Origin: Klebsiella planticola ATCC 33531
GTDB lineage: Bacteria > Pseudomonadota > Gammaproteobacteria > Enterobacterales > Enterobacteriaceae
Direction: 5' to 3'
Length of the DNA: 33,628 nucleotides
Assembly: GCF_000735435.1 (NCBI RefSeq)
Contig: NZ_JMPP01000034.1
Span: 1 to 33,628 of the forward strand
Under the pieces are notes generated by a model. The model was not told the origin of the DNA and ran no database searches. It worked only from the letters and a program-made list of their open reading frames with translations. Positions within the stretch are counted from its first letter, which is position 1, and each line of letters opens with the position of its first letter. The position numbers were made by a program, and so were the translations under genes. Shown piece by piece: positions 1 to 9,000 of the stretch.

Positions 1-125
1 CACAGGGTCCCCTGGTTATTTTTGCCCATTGCCGCTTCGGCATGCAGGATTTTTTCCTCCTCAACGACCAGCCTGAGCTTACAGCCAGCTGCGCAATACG
101 GGCATACGGTAATCACCTTTTTCAT
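1..125 (-). CDS. fdhF: Formate dehydrogenase H (FdhF-type), N-terminal fragment cut by window edge
   Basis: The minus strand from the ATG at 125 reads MKKVITVCPYCAAGCK and continues to GTLC at the window edge, 41 complete codons with no stop. This matches the N-terminus of E. coli FdhF, including Cys8, Cys11, Cys15 and the start of the Cys42 codon, which bind the [4Fe-4S] cluster. The family is a cytoplasmic molybdenum/selenocysteine enzyme that oxidises formate to CO2. The selenocysteine (near residue 140) lies outside the window, so whether this copy has Sec or Cys is unknown. It lies downstream of uacT on the same strand. E. coli urate degradation by AegA/YgfT is known to need formate and FDH-H, so a gene placed here may be a dedicated partner. 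A GAGG sequence sits 12 nt before the ATG. Confidence 0.9.
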   Translation of the reverse strand, partial: MKKVITVCPYCAAGCKLRLVVEEEKILHAEAAMGKNNQGTL

Positions 126-167
126 TATGATAATTTTCCTCGTCAGAACGAAGCGGAGACAGCGCGA

Positions 168-284
168 TTAAAAGAGCAACCAAAAGTCGAAGCGGCTATG
201 GATACTCAAATTAATGGCATATTGCACCGCTGGCTGGCTCAGCAAACAGAGAACCGCGGTGGCGAAAACCAGGCGTAATAACAT
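168..284 (-). CDS. Possible 38-residue small hydrophobic protein
   Basis: A short reading frame starts MLLRLVFATAVLCLLS and ends in FWLLF. It has a good ribosome-binding site (AGGAGA, about 8 nt before the ATG). The N-terminus looks like a signal peptide or a single membrane segment (one basic residue, then about 14 hydrophobic residues). It lies between uacT and fdhF on the same strand. I do not recognise it. It may instead be part of the fdhF leader, because a possible sigma-54 promoter overlaps it. Moderate to low confidence that it is translated. Confidence 0.35.
   Translation of the reverse strand: MLLRLVFATAVLCLLSQPAVQYAINLSIHSRFDFWLLF
242..256 (-). promoter_or_regulatory. Possible sigma-54 promoter for fdhF
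   Basis: The minus strand has GG, ten bases, GC, with TTTGCT at the -12 element. The -24 element is CGGTTC, a poor match to TGGCAC. It lies 117 nt before the fdhF start. E. coli fdhF is sigma-54 dependent, so the position is sensible, but the -24 match is weak and it overlaps a candidate small ORF. Confidence 0.3.
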
Positions 285-333
285 GATGAGTTCTCCTGAG
301 TTCGCGGAATTTATGCTCCCGGTTACGGGATGA

Positions 334-360
334 CGGCGTCAGAGCTATGCACTGACGCCG
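334..360. other. Hairpin after uacT, possible terminator or REP-like element
   Basis: A 9-bp perfect stem (CGGCGTCAG / CTGACGCCG) with a 9-nt loop begins 13 nt past the uacT stop. A second small hairpin (CCCG / CGGG) lies next to it at about 319-330. There is no T-run on the minus-strand exit side, so if it terminates uacT it does so weakly. It could instead separate or stabilise uacT and fdhF messages. Confidence 0.5.
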
Positions 361-372
361 GAGTCTTTCTCG

Positions 373-1818
373 TTATTCATCGTGTTGCTGCTGTTTAACT
401 TTGCGCATCAGTAACCACATGCGCATCGTACGTGGCTGGCGCTTAACCGCCCGGTTCTCGGGAATCAGCCCCGTGTGTTTGTTGTAACCGTTAAAGAACA
501 GATTGAGGGTGACGGCGCTGAACGTGGCCAGCATGATCCCGCTATGCAGTAGCGGCTGCAGTACTGTCGGGAATTTTGAGAAAAAATCATGCGACAGCGT
601 TGGCGTCAGACCCACGCCAAGGCTGATGGCGACGATATAAAGGTTGTAACGATTAGAGGAGTAGTTGATACGCGCCAGAATGCGAATTCCCGTCGCCAGT
701 ACCATACCGAACATGACCAGCCCTGCGCCGCCCAGCACAAACTGCGGGATGGAGGCGACCAGCACCGCCATTTTCGGCACCATCCCGAAGATTATCAGAA
801 TAGCGCCGGAAGCCACGCAGACCCAGCGGCTGTGAACGCCTGTGACGCTGACCAGCCCGACGTTTTGCGAAAAAGAGGTGTGGGGAAAACTGTTGAAAAC
901 GCCGCCAAACACCGTGCCGATACCGTCAACGCGCAAACCACGAACGATATCCTGCGGCGTCAGCTTGCGGCCGACAATTTCACCCAGCGCCAGGAACATC
1001 CCCATCGACTCAATAAAAACGATGATGACCACGGCGGTCATAGTGATAATCGACACCGGATCGAAGACCGGCGTCCCTAACGCCATCGGCGTGACAATGG
1101 CGAACCATTTGGCGTCGTACAGGCCGTTGAGGTTAACTTCATTCATCATCATTGAAAGGCCAAAGCCAAAGACGATGCCTAACAGGACGGCGACATTAGA
1201 CATAAAACCTTTGGCGAAACGCGTGACCAGCAGGATAAACAGCAGCACGGCGAAGGAGATGCACAGATAAACCGGATTACCATAGTCAGGATTGCCTTTG
1301 CCGCCAGCCGCCCAGTCGATCCCGACCTGCATAATGCTCAGACCGATAGAGGTGATCACCACGCCGGTGACCAGAGGGGGAAATAGTGGCATCAGCCGTC
1401 CGATGAGAGGGGCGAGCAGCGTGGTGATGATTCCGGCGCCGATCGTCGCACCGAAAATCCCCAACAGTCCGATATCGGGGTGTATACCAATGGCCAGCAT
1501 CGGCGTAACGGCGGCAAAGGTCACTGACATAATGACCGGGAGACGAATCCCCATAAAGCGACCGATACCGATACATTGCAGTAGCGTCACGACGCCGCAG
1601 CAAAACAGATCGGAGCTGATCAGTAGCGCCACCGTATCCTTACTTAATCCTAACCGGTCCCCTATCATTAAAGGCACGGCGACGGCACCTGCATACATAA
1701 CCAGAACGTGTTGCAAACCCAAAACGACCAGCTTCCCCGGCGACAAGACGCGATCCACCTCATCTGTTGAGTGGGGGCTGCCAGAGACCGATGGTGGCTG
1801 AGAATCAATGGCGCTCAT
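373..1818 (-). CDS. uacT: Urate permease UacT (NCS2 family)
   Basis: This 481-residue inner-membrane protein matches E. coli UacT (YgfU, 482 residues) almost throughout, a proton-linked uric acid importer of the NCS2 nucleobase transporter family. The signature region SFPHTSFSQNVG around the substrate-binding segment is intact, and there are about 12-14 hydrophobic membrane segments. The frame is open further upstream to 1983, but I chose the ATG at 1818 because MSAIDSQ matches the known N-terminus and GGAGAA sits 7 nt before it. A sigma-54 promoter match lies 100 nt upstream. It is divergent from ygfT, sharing a 427-nt control region, and followed by fdhF. Confidence 0.96.
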   Translation of the reverse strand: MSAIDSQPPSVSGSPHSTDEVDRVLSPGKLVVLGLQHVLVMYAGAVAVPLMIGDRLGLSKDTVALLISSDLFCCGVVTLLQCIGIGRFMGIRLPVIMSVTFAAVTPMLAIGIHPDIGLLGIFGATIGAGIITTLLAPLIGRLMPLFPPLVTGVVITSIGLSIMQVGIDWAAGGKGNPDYGNPVYLCISFAVLLFILLVTRFAKGFMSNVAVLLGIVFGFGLSMMMNEVNLNGLYDAKWFAIVTPMALGTPVFDPVSIITMTAVVIIVFIESMGMFLALGEIVGRKLTPQDIVRGLRVDGIGTVFGGVFNSFPHTSFSQNVGLVSVTGVHSRWVCVASGAILIIFGMVPKMAVLVASIPQFVLGGAGLVMFGMVLATGIRILARINYSSNRYNLYIVAISLGVGLTPTLSHDFFSKFPTVLQPLLHSGIMLATFSAVTLNLFFNGYNKHTGLIPENRAVKRQPRTMRMWLLMRKVKQQQHDE

Positions 1819-1920
1819 AACTTTGTTCTCCTTATTATCCGACATTTTCCGCCAGTGCACCCTGGAAGGCGCGACTGGGGAGAAGGATGAGTCACGATGA
1901 AATACACCTGAGGGGAATAT

Positions 1921-1935
1921 GCTTAGGGAGTGCCA
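1921..1935 (-). promoter_or_regulatory. Sigma-54 (-24/-12) promoter for uacT
   Basis: On the minus strand the sequence is TGGCAC, then TCCCTAA, then GC: a perfect -24 box with exact GG-N10-GC spacing. The -12 element is AAGC rather than TTGC. It predicts a leader of about 90 nt to the uacT ATG at 1818. The activator would be YgeV, encoded in the same cluster. Confidence 0.7.
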
Positions 1936-2045
1936 GTTTTTTGAATTTGAGGCAGAAAGTTGTCGAAATGAGTCGACTGTCACAGAACGCGCGGTTTACG
2001 CCGCGACAGGTCAGGATTAAACAACGGACGAGGAACAGAAGGTTC

Positions 2046-2074
2046 TCATAATGATAGGAATGAAATCATTATGA
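2046..2074. promoter_or_regulatory. Inverted repeat between uacT and ygfT, candidate activator (enhancer) site
   Basis: Two perfect 10-base arms, TCATAATGAT (2046-2055) and ATCATTATGA (2065-2074), are separated by nine bases. The element is 111 nt from the uacT -24 box and 115 nt from a weak sigma-54-like element before ygfT. Both distances are typical for enhancer sites of sigma-54 activators, so YgeV binding is a reasonable inference. Confidence 0.55.
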
Positions 2075-2188
2075 ATCGCCACATGATTCTGCGCGGCATC
2101 TCATTGGATGTCACCGGTCGCCGCAGGGAAGGGCGTTTCTTTGAGGCGGTTCTCAAAAATGAACCTGCTACGCTGCAGAACGTAAAAA

Positions 2189-2204
2189 GCGCCTGATTAT
2201 TGCA
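2189..2204 (+). promoter_or_regulatory. Weak sigma-54-like element upstream of ygfT
   Basis: The -12 portion TTGCA matches the consensus, but the -24 dinucleotide is CG instead of GG. It lies 42 nt before the ygfT ATG. Its spacing from the inverted repeat at 2046-2074 mirrors that of the uacT promoter, which is the main reason to list it. Confidence 0.3.
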
Positions 2205-2245
2205 TCGCGACCCTTGTCATTTTCATAATAATAAAAGGGACGCAA

Positions 2246-4186
2246 ATGAATCGATTTATTGTTGCCGATGCTGCCAGCTGCATTGGCTGCCATGTCTGTG
2301 AGATAGCCTGCGTGACTGCGCATCATCAGGATGTCTGGCCGCAGCAGCGTCGTGATTTCCTTCCGCGCATCCACATTGTCTTCCACCGTAAAGAGAGTCG
2401 TGCCGCTACCTGTCATCACTGTAACGATGCGCCTTGCGTCACCTCATGTCCGACCCAGGCGCTCTATCTGGCGAATGACAGTATTCAGCTCAGACAGGCG
2501 CAGTGCATCGGCTGTAAAAACTGTGTGCTCGCCTGCCCGTTTGGCGCCATCGAAATGACCTCCGCGGCAGCGGATGCCCCGCAGCTGGCGCAGAAGTGCG
2601 ATTTGTGCAGCGAACATGCATCGGGTCAGCAGGCCTGCGTGGCAGCCTGCCCGACACAGGCGTTGAAGCTGATGGATGATGCCGGTATCAACCAGCTGCG
2701 CCGCGAACGACAGCTTCGTGCGGCCCAGGGGCTAGCGGTACAACCTCGTCAGAGGACGCGACGCGAAACGTTCCTCGAAAAATTACCGCGCGTCGGGGCG
2801 AAAAAAATCGCTGCCGAAACGCGAAAGACCCATTTTGGCGAAATTTACCACGGGCTTGAGGCCTGCGATGCGGAATACGAAAGCGAACGCTGCCTCTATT
2901 GCGCCCAGAAAGCATGGTGCAACTGGACCTGTCCGCTGCATAACCACATTCCGGATTTTATTCGCCTTGTCAACAAGGGCAATGTCATCGAAGCGGCGGA
3001 GCTGTGTCATCAAAGCAGCTCTTTGCCGGAAATTTGCGGCCGGGTTTGTCCGCAGGATCGTCTGTGCGAAGGGGCCTGTACACTGAAAAATGAAGGCGGC
3101 TCGATCACCATTGGCAACCTTGAGCGTTATATCACTGATAGCGCGCTGGCGATGGGCTGGCGGCCGGGCGTGGGGAATGTCGTGCCGCGTAAAGAGCGGG
3201 TGGCGGTCATTGGCGCCGGTCCGGCGGGCCTGGGCTGCGCGGATATTCTGGCGCGTGCGGGGGTACAGGTGGCGGTGTTCGACAGACATCCTGAAATCGG
3301 CGGCTTACTCACGTTTGGTATACCGCCCTTCAAACTCGATAAAAGCATACTGCGGGTCAGAAGGGAGATCTTCAGTGAAATGGGGATAACTTTTCACCTC
3401 AATCATGAAGTGGGGCGCGATGTGGCATTCAACGACCTGGTTGCAGGCTATGACGCCGTTTTTCTTGGCGTGGGTACCTACGGCCTGATGGCGGCGGGCC
3501 TGGAGGGGGAAGACGCCGCGGGCGTGATTCAGGCGCTGCCGTTTTTGATTGCCAGCACCCGTGACGTGATGGGGCTTGAGGAGAGCCCGGAATATCCGAT
3601 GACCGAGATTAAAGGTAAACGCGTGGTGGTGCTGGGGGGAGGTGATACGGCGATGGACTGCGTGCGTACGGCGATCCGTCGCGGCGCTGCCAGCGTAACC
3701 TGTGCCTACCGGCGTGATGAACTGAGCATGCCGGGTTCGAAAAAAGAGGTGGTGAACGCGCGTGAGGAAGGGGTGGAATTTCAGTTCAACGTTCAGCCGC
3801 AATCTATTCTGCGTAACCGCAAAGGTCAGGTCAGCGCGGTTGGGATGATCCGCACCGAAATGGGGGAACCTGGCGCGGACGGGCGTCGTCGCCCGCAGCC
3901 GATTGTCGGCTCAGAATTTGAGCTCCCGGCCGATGTGCTGGTCATGGCGTTTGGCTTCCAGGCGCATGATATGCCCTGGCTGCGCGGGCACGGGATTCAA
4001 CTCGATCGCTGGGGGCAGATTCGTACCGGTGGTCCAGGTCGCGGCACGACGCAAACCGACAATGACAAAATTTTCGCCGGCGGGGATGCGGTGCATGGCG
4101 CCGATTTGGTGGTTACAGCGATGGTGGCCGGGCGCCAGGCGGCTCACGAGATGCTGGCTTTGTTCAGGAACAAGGAGGGAGTATGA
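2246..4186 (+). CDS. ygfT: YgfT/AegA-type Fe-S flavoprotein oxidoreductase of urate degradation
   Basis: This 646-residue protein has four N-terminal [4Fe-4S] motifs (C12/15/18/22, C56/59/64/68, C87/90/93/97, then C118/121/131/135). A GltD-like region follows: a cysteine-rich linker (about 216-278), an FAD-binding GAGPAG at 323-328 and an NAD(P)-binding GGGDTAMD at 464-471. It matches E. coli YgfT and its paralogue AegA, either of which is needed, with formate and FDH-H, for anaerobic urate degradation. A likely role is carrying electrons from formate to a urate-reducing step; this is inference. The start is fixed by MNRFIVADA and AAAGGGA upstream. Its stop overlaps the ygfS start (ATGA). Confidence 0.93.
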   Translation: MNRFIVADAASCIGCHVCEIACVTAHHQDVWPQQRRDFLPRIHIVFHRKESRAATCHHCNDAPCVTSCPTQALYLANDSIQLRQAQCIGCKNCVLACPFGAIEMTSAAADAPQLAQKCDLCSEHASGQQACVAACPTQALKLMDDAGINQLRRERQLRAAQGLAVQPRQRTRRETFLEKLPRVGAKKIAAETRKTHFGEIYHGLEACDAEYESERCLYCAQKAWCNWTCPLHNHIPDFIRLVNKGNVIEAAELCHQSSSLPEICGRVCPQDRLCEGACTLKNEGGSITIGNLERYITDSALAMGWRPGVGNVVPRKERVAVIGAGPAGLGCADILARAGVQVAVFDRHPEIGGLLTFGIPPFKLDKSILRVRREIFSEMGITFHLNHEVGRDVAFNDLVAGYDAVFLGVGTYGLMAAGLEGEDAAGVIQALPFLIASTRDVMGLEESPEYPMTEIKGKRVVVLGGGDTAMDCVRTAIRRGAASVTCAYRRDELSMPGSKKEVVNAREEGVEFQFNVQPQSILRNRKGQVSAVGMIRTEMGEPGADGRRRPQPIVGSEFELPADVLVMAFGFQAHDMPWLRGHGIQLDRWGQIRTGGPGRGTTQTDNDKIFAGGDAVHGADLVVTAMVAGRQAAHEMLALFRNKEGV

Positions 4187-4658
4187 CCAGCTTTATCGTC
4201 GCCAGTCCACAGGCCTGCATCGGCTGCCGGACCTGTGAAGTCGCCTGCGCCCTGTCGCACGTGGCTGAAGGGCGGAATTTCATCCGCGCCTGAAGGTGAT
4301 GCGTCTCGCACATCTCAGCGTACCGGTGATGTGTCATCAATGTGAAAACGCGCCCTGCGTGTCTGCCTGTCCGGTCGGCGCGTTAACGATGGGAAGCGAG
4401 CGGGTTGAAGCCGATGCCGCACGTTGTATCGGCTGCCAGGGGTGCGTGGTGGCCTGTCCTTTTGGCGCAATAACGATTGTGGCCACGGCGGCGCATCCGC
4501 CGGTGGTGGTGAAATGCGATCTGTGCGTCGCGCGTGAACGGGGGCCCGCCTGCGTTGATGTTTGCCCGACGGCTGCGCTCAGCGTGATGAGCGCTGAGGC
4601 GCTGGCGGCGTTGCAAAAACAGCGTAAAGTCGCCACCGCCAGTCTGTTGACGCTGTAG
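4183..4658 (+). pseudogene. ygfS: ygfS, 4Fe-4S ferredoxin-like electron carrier, interrupted by a -1 frameshift
   Basis: From the ATG at 4183 the frame reads MTSFIVASPQACIGCRTCEV and stops at a TGA (4291-4293). Homology continues in another frame from TTT CAT CCG at 4278 ([10 protein letters not shown]), then [14 protein letters not shown] and a final stop at 4656-4658. Adding one T to the TTT run at 4278-4280 restores a single frame of 158 residues; E. coli YgfS is about 162. All four Fe-S cysteine motifs are then present. The family is HycB/HydN-like, a likely small electron-transfer partner of YgfT and FDH-H. The gene is translationally coupled to ygfT. The defect could be a real mutation or a homopolymer sequencing error. 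Confidence 0.88.
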
Positions 4659-4667
4659 ACTCGTTGC

Positions 4668-4701
4668 AAAAAAGAACCCGGCGCAGAGACCGGGTTCTTT
4701 T
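4668..4701. terminator. Bidirectional intrinsic terminator between ygfS and ssnA
   Basis: A 12-bp perfect stem, AAAAGAACCCGG (4670-4681) with CCGGGTTCTTTT (4690-4701), has an 8-nt loop. The T-run on either strand suits the convergent genes ygfS (+) and ssnA (-). Confidence 0.9.
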
Positions 4702-4715
4702 CCTGCCAGGGGGCG

Positions 4716-6050
4716 TCAGGCCAGGGTATCCATCCGCTTCCACATCTTCGCCGCAACCTTTCTGGCTTCGGCAAACATCGGTTCGCAGTCAAAGGTAAAC
4801 TGACGATCTTCGTAAACCATGACTCCGTTGACCATGACGCTATGAACGTTGTTGCTCCCCATCCCGAAGGCAATGTGGCCGGCAATATTTTCAGCGATAA
4901 ACGGCGTGGGCGGGGCGTAATCGCTGATGGTCAGGTCCGCCTTGTAACCGGCTTCAATACGACCAAACTTCGCCTTGAAGTTACGGCTGAGCAGTTCATT
5001 ACCATTGCTTAATGCGCGGGCAAAGCTATCCGGCCACAGCGGGCCGCCGGCATCACGATGTTTGAAGAAGGCAAACTTTAGCTCCTCGAACATATCAGAA
5101 CCCATCCCGTCGGTACCGAGCGCCAGGTTACGGAACGCCGCCAGACGCTGGTTATAGCCCACATGATTGTTCATGTTAGAACGGGCATTATGTACCAGGA
5201 ATCCGTCCTGGGCATTCAGCAGCTCAATATCCCTGTTGGAAAGATACAGCCCGTGGGCGATCAGCGTTTTGCTGTCGATCAGATCGAAATCAGCCAGCCT
5301 CACCAGCAGATCTTTTGCATAATGATGGTGGCTGTGGGAGACATCGTAGCGGTCTTCCGCCGCGTGAATATGCAGCCCGCGACCGGTTGTCTTCAGGGCC
5401 TCGTTTAGCATGCTCAGGCCCTCATCCGGGACAGTGAACGGCGCATGAGCGCCGATATGGGCCTCCACCAGATACGGGGTATCGCCTTTTTCCCTTGCGC
5501 TGTCTATTTCGCGAGCAAAGCGAATGTTTTCCTCAACGCCAGCCTGTAACTCTTTGGCGCCGCCGTTGCGATCCGTTGTTTCGAAGCAGGTCATGCCGCG
5601 TAGCCCAACCTTCAGAAAGGCCTGACGCAGTTGACTGAGCGACCCGGCAATATAATCCGGAGACGCGTGATGGTCGATAACCGCAGTACAGCCGCTGCGA
5701 ATGGCCTCCAGCGAGCAGATGAGTCCGCTGTAGTACAGCGACTCTTCATCCAGCGCTCGATCGAGCCGCCACCACAGGTTTTTCAGCGTCGAGATAAAGT
5801 CCGGACAGGGGGCGATGTTGGCCTGGATACCGCGTGATAAGCCCGAATAGAAATGGTTGTGAGAGCACACGTTGCCAGGCATGACCAGGCGGCCCTGCAT
5901 CTCTTTAACGCTGGCCTGCGGATAGCGTCGGCATTGCTCCGGACCGACATCGATAATGGTCTCATTTTCGATAACGATATCGACATTTTCCACGACTTTT
6001 GCCGGGTAAAGTTGCGCGACAGTCGCATTTTTAAGAATCAGGATACTCAT
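4716..6050 (-). CDS. ssnA: SsnA amidohydrolase
   Basis: This 444-residue protein (E. coli SsnA, 442) belongs to the metal-dependent amidohydrolase superfamily related to guanine/cytosine deaminases. Metal-ligand motifs are visible: HNH at 64-66, the GAHAPF and HIHAAED segments, and LGTDG near the C-terminal third. The start at 6050 (MSILILKN) is chosen over the longer open frame because it follows GGGAGG and overlaps the ygfK stop (ATGA), indicating translational coupling. SsnA and YgfK are always paired in selenium-linked purine clusters. Genetic work implicates ssnA in anaerobic urate use by gut bacteria; its exact substrate is not settled as far as I know. Confidence 0.95.
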   Translation of the reverse strand: MSILILKNATVAQLYPAKVVENVDIVIENETIIDVGPEQCRRYPQASVKEMQGRLVMPGNVCSHNHFYSGLSRGIQANIAPCPDFISTLKNLWWRLDRALDEESLYYSGLICSLEAIRSGCTAVIDHHASPDYIAGSLSQLRQAFLKVGLRGMTCFETTDRNGGAKELQAGVEENIRFAREIDSAREKGDTPYLVEAHIGAHAPFTVPDEGLSMLNEALKTTGRGLHIHAAEDRYDVSHSHHHYAKDLLVRLADFDLIDSKTLIAHGLYLSNRDIELLNAQDGFLVHNARSNMNNHVGYNQRLAAFRNLALGTDGMGSDMFEELKFAFFKHRDAGGPLWPDSFARALSNGNELLSRNFKAKFGRIEAGYKADLTISDYAPPTPFIAENIAGHIAFGMGSNNVHSVMVNGVMVYEDRQFTFDCEPMFAEARKVAAKMWKRMDTLA

Positions 6051-9000
6051 ACTTCGACGCCTCCCAGCAGATAGCGATGGTGGAGATGAACATGGCTGAT
6101 AATGCGGCACATATCGGTAAGCGGTGGCGGTACGTCGTTAAACTGGCCGCCTTCGTCGATATTCAGCAGCCAGATCCGATCGTTTTGTCGCACGTGAACC
6201 TGGTTCGCCTCGACAAGAAAACCCGGGTTCGTGCTGTTGCCGAAATCCTCGGGCAGACTAAAGAGGGTGATTTTGTCTTTGTATGGCTTGCCCTGCCATG
6301 GGCAAAACTGGGCGCAGTTACCGCATTCGTTGCAGAAGGCGTCAAGGTGCAAGGTCTGGTAACGATTCTGGAACCCTGGCACCGCGATTGAGACGTTGGC
6401 ACGGTTTGGGCAGACATCCACGCACTTGCTGCAGAGGTAATTGCACTCGAGGCAACGGGAGGCCTCCTGGGCCACGAATGCATCTCGATCGTCTTTGTTT
6501 ACCATGGCTACGGCAATGGTCCCTTTCCGGCGGTAGACTTCCGCCGGATTGACGTTATTCCAGCGTTTATCGCCATGGTGACTGAGGATATTCTCGCGGG
6601 CCAGAATCGTATCCGTTGCCCGGCGGGCATTGCCGATTGCGGAAACAATGGAGGAGGGGCCGCGCTGCACATCGCCGATCAGGAAGACGTTGGCCTTAGC
6701 GGTTTCACCATTGAGATCGACAACGGGCCAGCCATGTTCATTGAGCGGAATACCCATCGTCGCGAGGGCATCGCGGTCCTGCTGCTCGCCGATGGCGGTT
6801 ATCAGGGTATCGACCTGCAGCGTGCAGGTCTCGGCGGTTTGTAGCGGGCGGCGGCGCCCCTTTTCATCGGCTTCGCCGAGCGTCATGACGCGCAGCGTCA
6901 AGGTGCCATCAGCGTTAAACTCTTCCGGGTTGTTCAGAAAACGGAACTGAACGCCATCATCAACGGCTTCTTCATACTCCTCACGCCAGGCAGGCATCTC
7001 CTGCTGTGAACGGCGATAAACGATCGTGACCTTCTCCACTCCGGGGACGCGCAGGGCCGCGCGGGCGCAGTCCATTGCGGTATTTCCCGCGCCAATAATA
7101 GCCACATGCTTCCCCAGCATCAGGTTGTCGCCGCGGTTATACTCCCGCAAAAACTGTAGCGATTTTCGTACGTTAGGGTTATCACCGCCTAGCGGGACAC
7201 CGCTGTTCTTATCGGTACCGGTTCCCACCAGAACGTAGTGGAATCCTTCCTGCTGCAGCTTTTCAACGCTCAGATGCGGATCGCAGCCGTAGACCAGATT
7301 CACCCCATGTCGGATCACAAAATCGATATCATGTTCGACAAGCTCTGCGGGAATACGAAATTGCGGGATGATATTGCGCACCACGCCGCCGGCATTGGCT
7401 TCGCGTTCAAAGAGCGTCACCGGATGCCCGGCGCGGGCGAGAAAATAGCCGGCGGCCAATCCTGCCGGGCCAGCGCCAATCACGGCTACCGGATGTCGGG
7501 TGCCGGAGCCTGCGGGTTTATGCCAGCGCTGCTGATATTCCTCCCAGCCTTTCTCCAGGGCGATTTTTTTCAACTCACGAATGTGAAGTGCGCTGTCGTA
7601 GTCCAGACGAGTACAGTTGTACTGACACTGATGGTCGCAGATATGACCGGTAATGGCCGGCAGGGCATTGCGCTGATAAATCAGCTCCAGCGCGTCGGCA
7701 TAGCGCTGTTCGCCCATCAGGCGGATATATTCCGGGATATCCTGCTTAATAGCGCAGGCGGTAACGCATGGTGCGACGTAGCAGTCGGTGAGGGGCAGTT
7801 TCTCGCCGACATCAATACGGTCATTGGGTTTCCAGTGTTTTTGGGTGTACGCCATACTGACGGCTTTTTCCGCCAGCGCATTCAACCGCGTGACGTCCAC
7901 CTGAGTCATCTTCCAGCCGTCAGACTGCTCCAGTTCGCGCATACATTCGCTAAGCCGCAGGTAGCCTCCCGGCTTCAACAGGTCCGTCGCCATCGTGATC
8001 GGATGAATCCCCGTGGCAAAAATTTCGCGAATATTGAGCTGGCTGGCGCCTCCTGAGTAGGAGATGGGCAGCTTGCCGTCAAAAGCGCGGGAAAGAAGAG
8101 CGGCAACATTGATGGACAGCGGGAACAGCGCGCGACCGGACATATACATCTCATCTCCCGGCAGCGCGCCTTTGTTGTTGACGGTGCCGAGCGTATTGGT
8201 CAGCTTCACGCCGAAGCCGAGATGCTTCTCTTTTGCCAGTTGCATCAGGCGTTCCAGCATAGCTAATGCCCGATCGATTTTCAGATCATGGTCAAAGGAC
8301 TCTTCATTGAGCGCGATATAGCCAAAGCCGCAGGTATCAAGAATTTCACGTACCCGGGGATAGCCGAGAAGCGTCGGGTTGAGTTTGACGAAGGTATTGA
8401 GGTTTTTCTCTTCCAGCATATAGCGACAAATGGCTTCAATTTCATCCGGCGGACAGCCATGCATCGTCGACAGCGTTACGCCGTGTACCAGGGTGGCGGG
8501 GATCCTGTGTGCCAGCGTGTCGAGCCGTGGACGGATATCATCGCCGGGGAAGCGGAGAAGGAACCTCTCGTCATGCAGCCAGCGGTCGAGAATATCGCGA
8601 TAGAGGGAAAACTCAGGTTGCTTGCTGGCATTCATCATGGTGTTGATAAACTGCTGCATCGGCGGCTGCTTGATACCGTCAAGGTTATAACCCACGCTCA
8701 TATTGAAAATAAATGATTTGCCGCTCTTCATCGGCGTGAGCGGGAAAATCTCTTCCAGCAGGTGTAGAATAAACCACGCTTTCAGGTACTCATCAGCCGC
8801 CTTTTTCAGGGTAAATTCGGTCGACCATTCCGTATTAAAACATTCATCTTCGGCGTCGATACACGGTTTTTCCAGCTCAAGCCGATCGAGGATTTGTACG
8901 GTTTTCAGTTCAATAAACCGACCGCCGGTTAACCAGCTGGTGATAATATTTTGCGCCAGCTGGGTATGCGGTCCGGCGGCAGGTCCAACGGGGGTTGCAC

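Noticed and set aside
42-278. 78-codon plus-strand frame at the left edge
   Set aside because: It is antisense to the clear fdhF start and to the candidate small ORF, with no family resemblance.
319-360. REP element
   Set aside because: The stems are good but do not match the REP consensus I know, so it is listed only as a hairpin.
1819-1983. Longer N-terminus for UacT
   Set aside because: The extension is not family-like and would cover the sigma-54 promoter; the start at 1818 has a ribosome-binding site and matches E. coli.
4659-4715. Remnants of ygfM or xdhD between ssnA and ygfS
   Set aside because: The gap is only 57 nt and is mostly a terminator, with no homologous fragment.
7238-8056. 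272-codon plus-strand frame inside ygfK
   Set aside because: It is a shadow on the opposite strand of ygfK, which has strong homology; there is no ribosome-binding site or recognisable domain.
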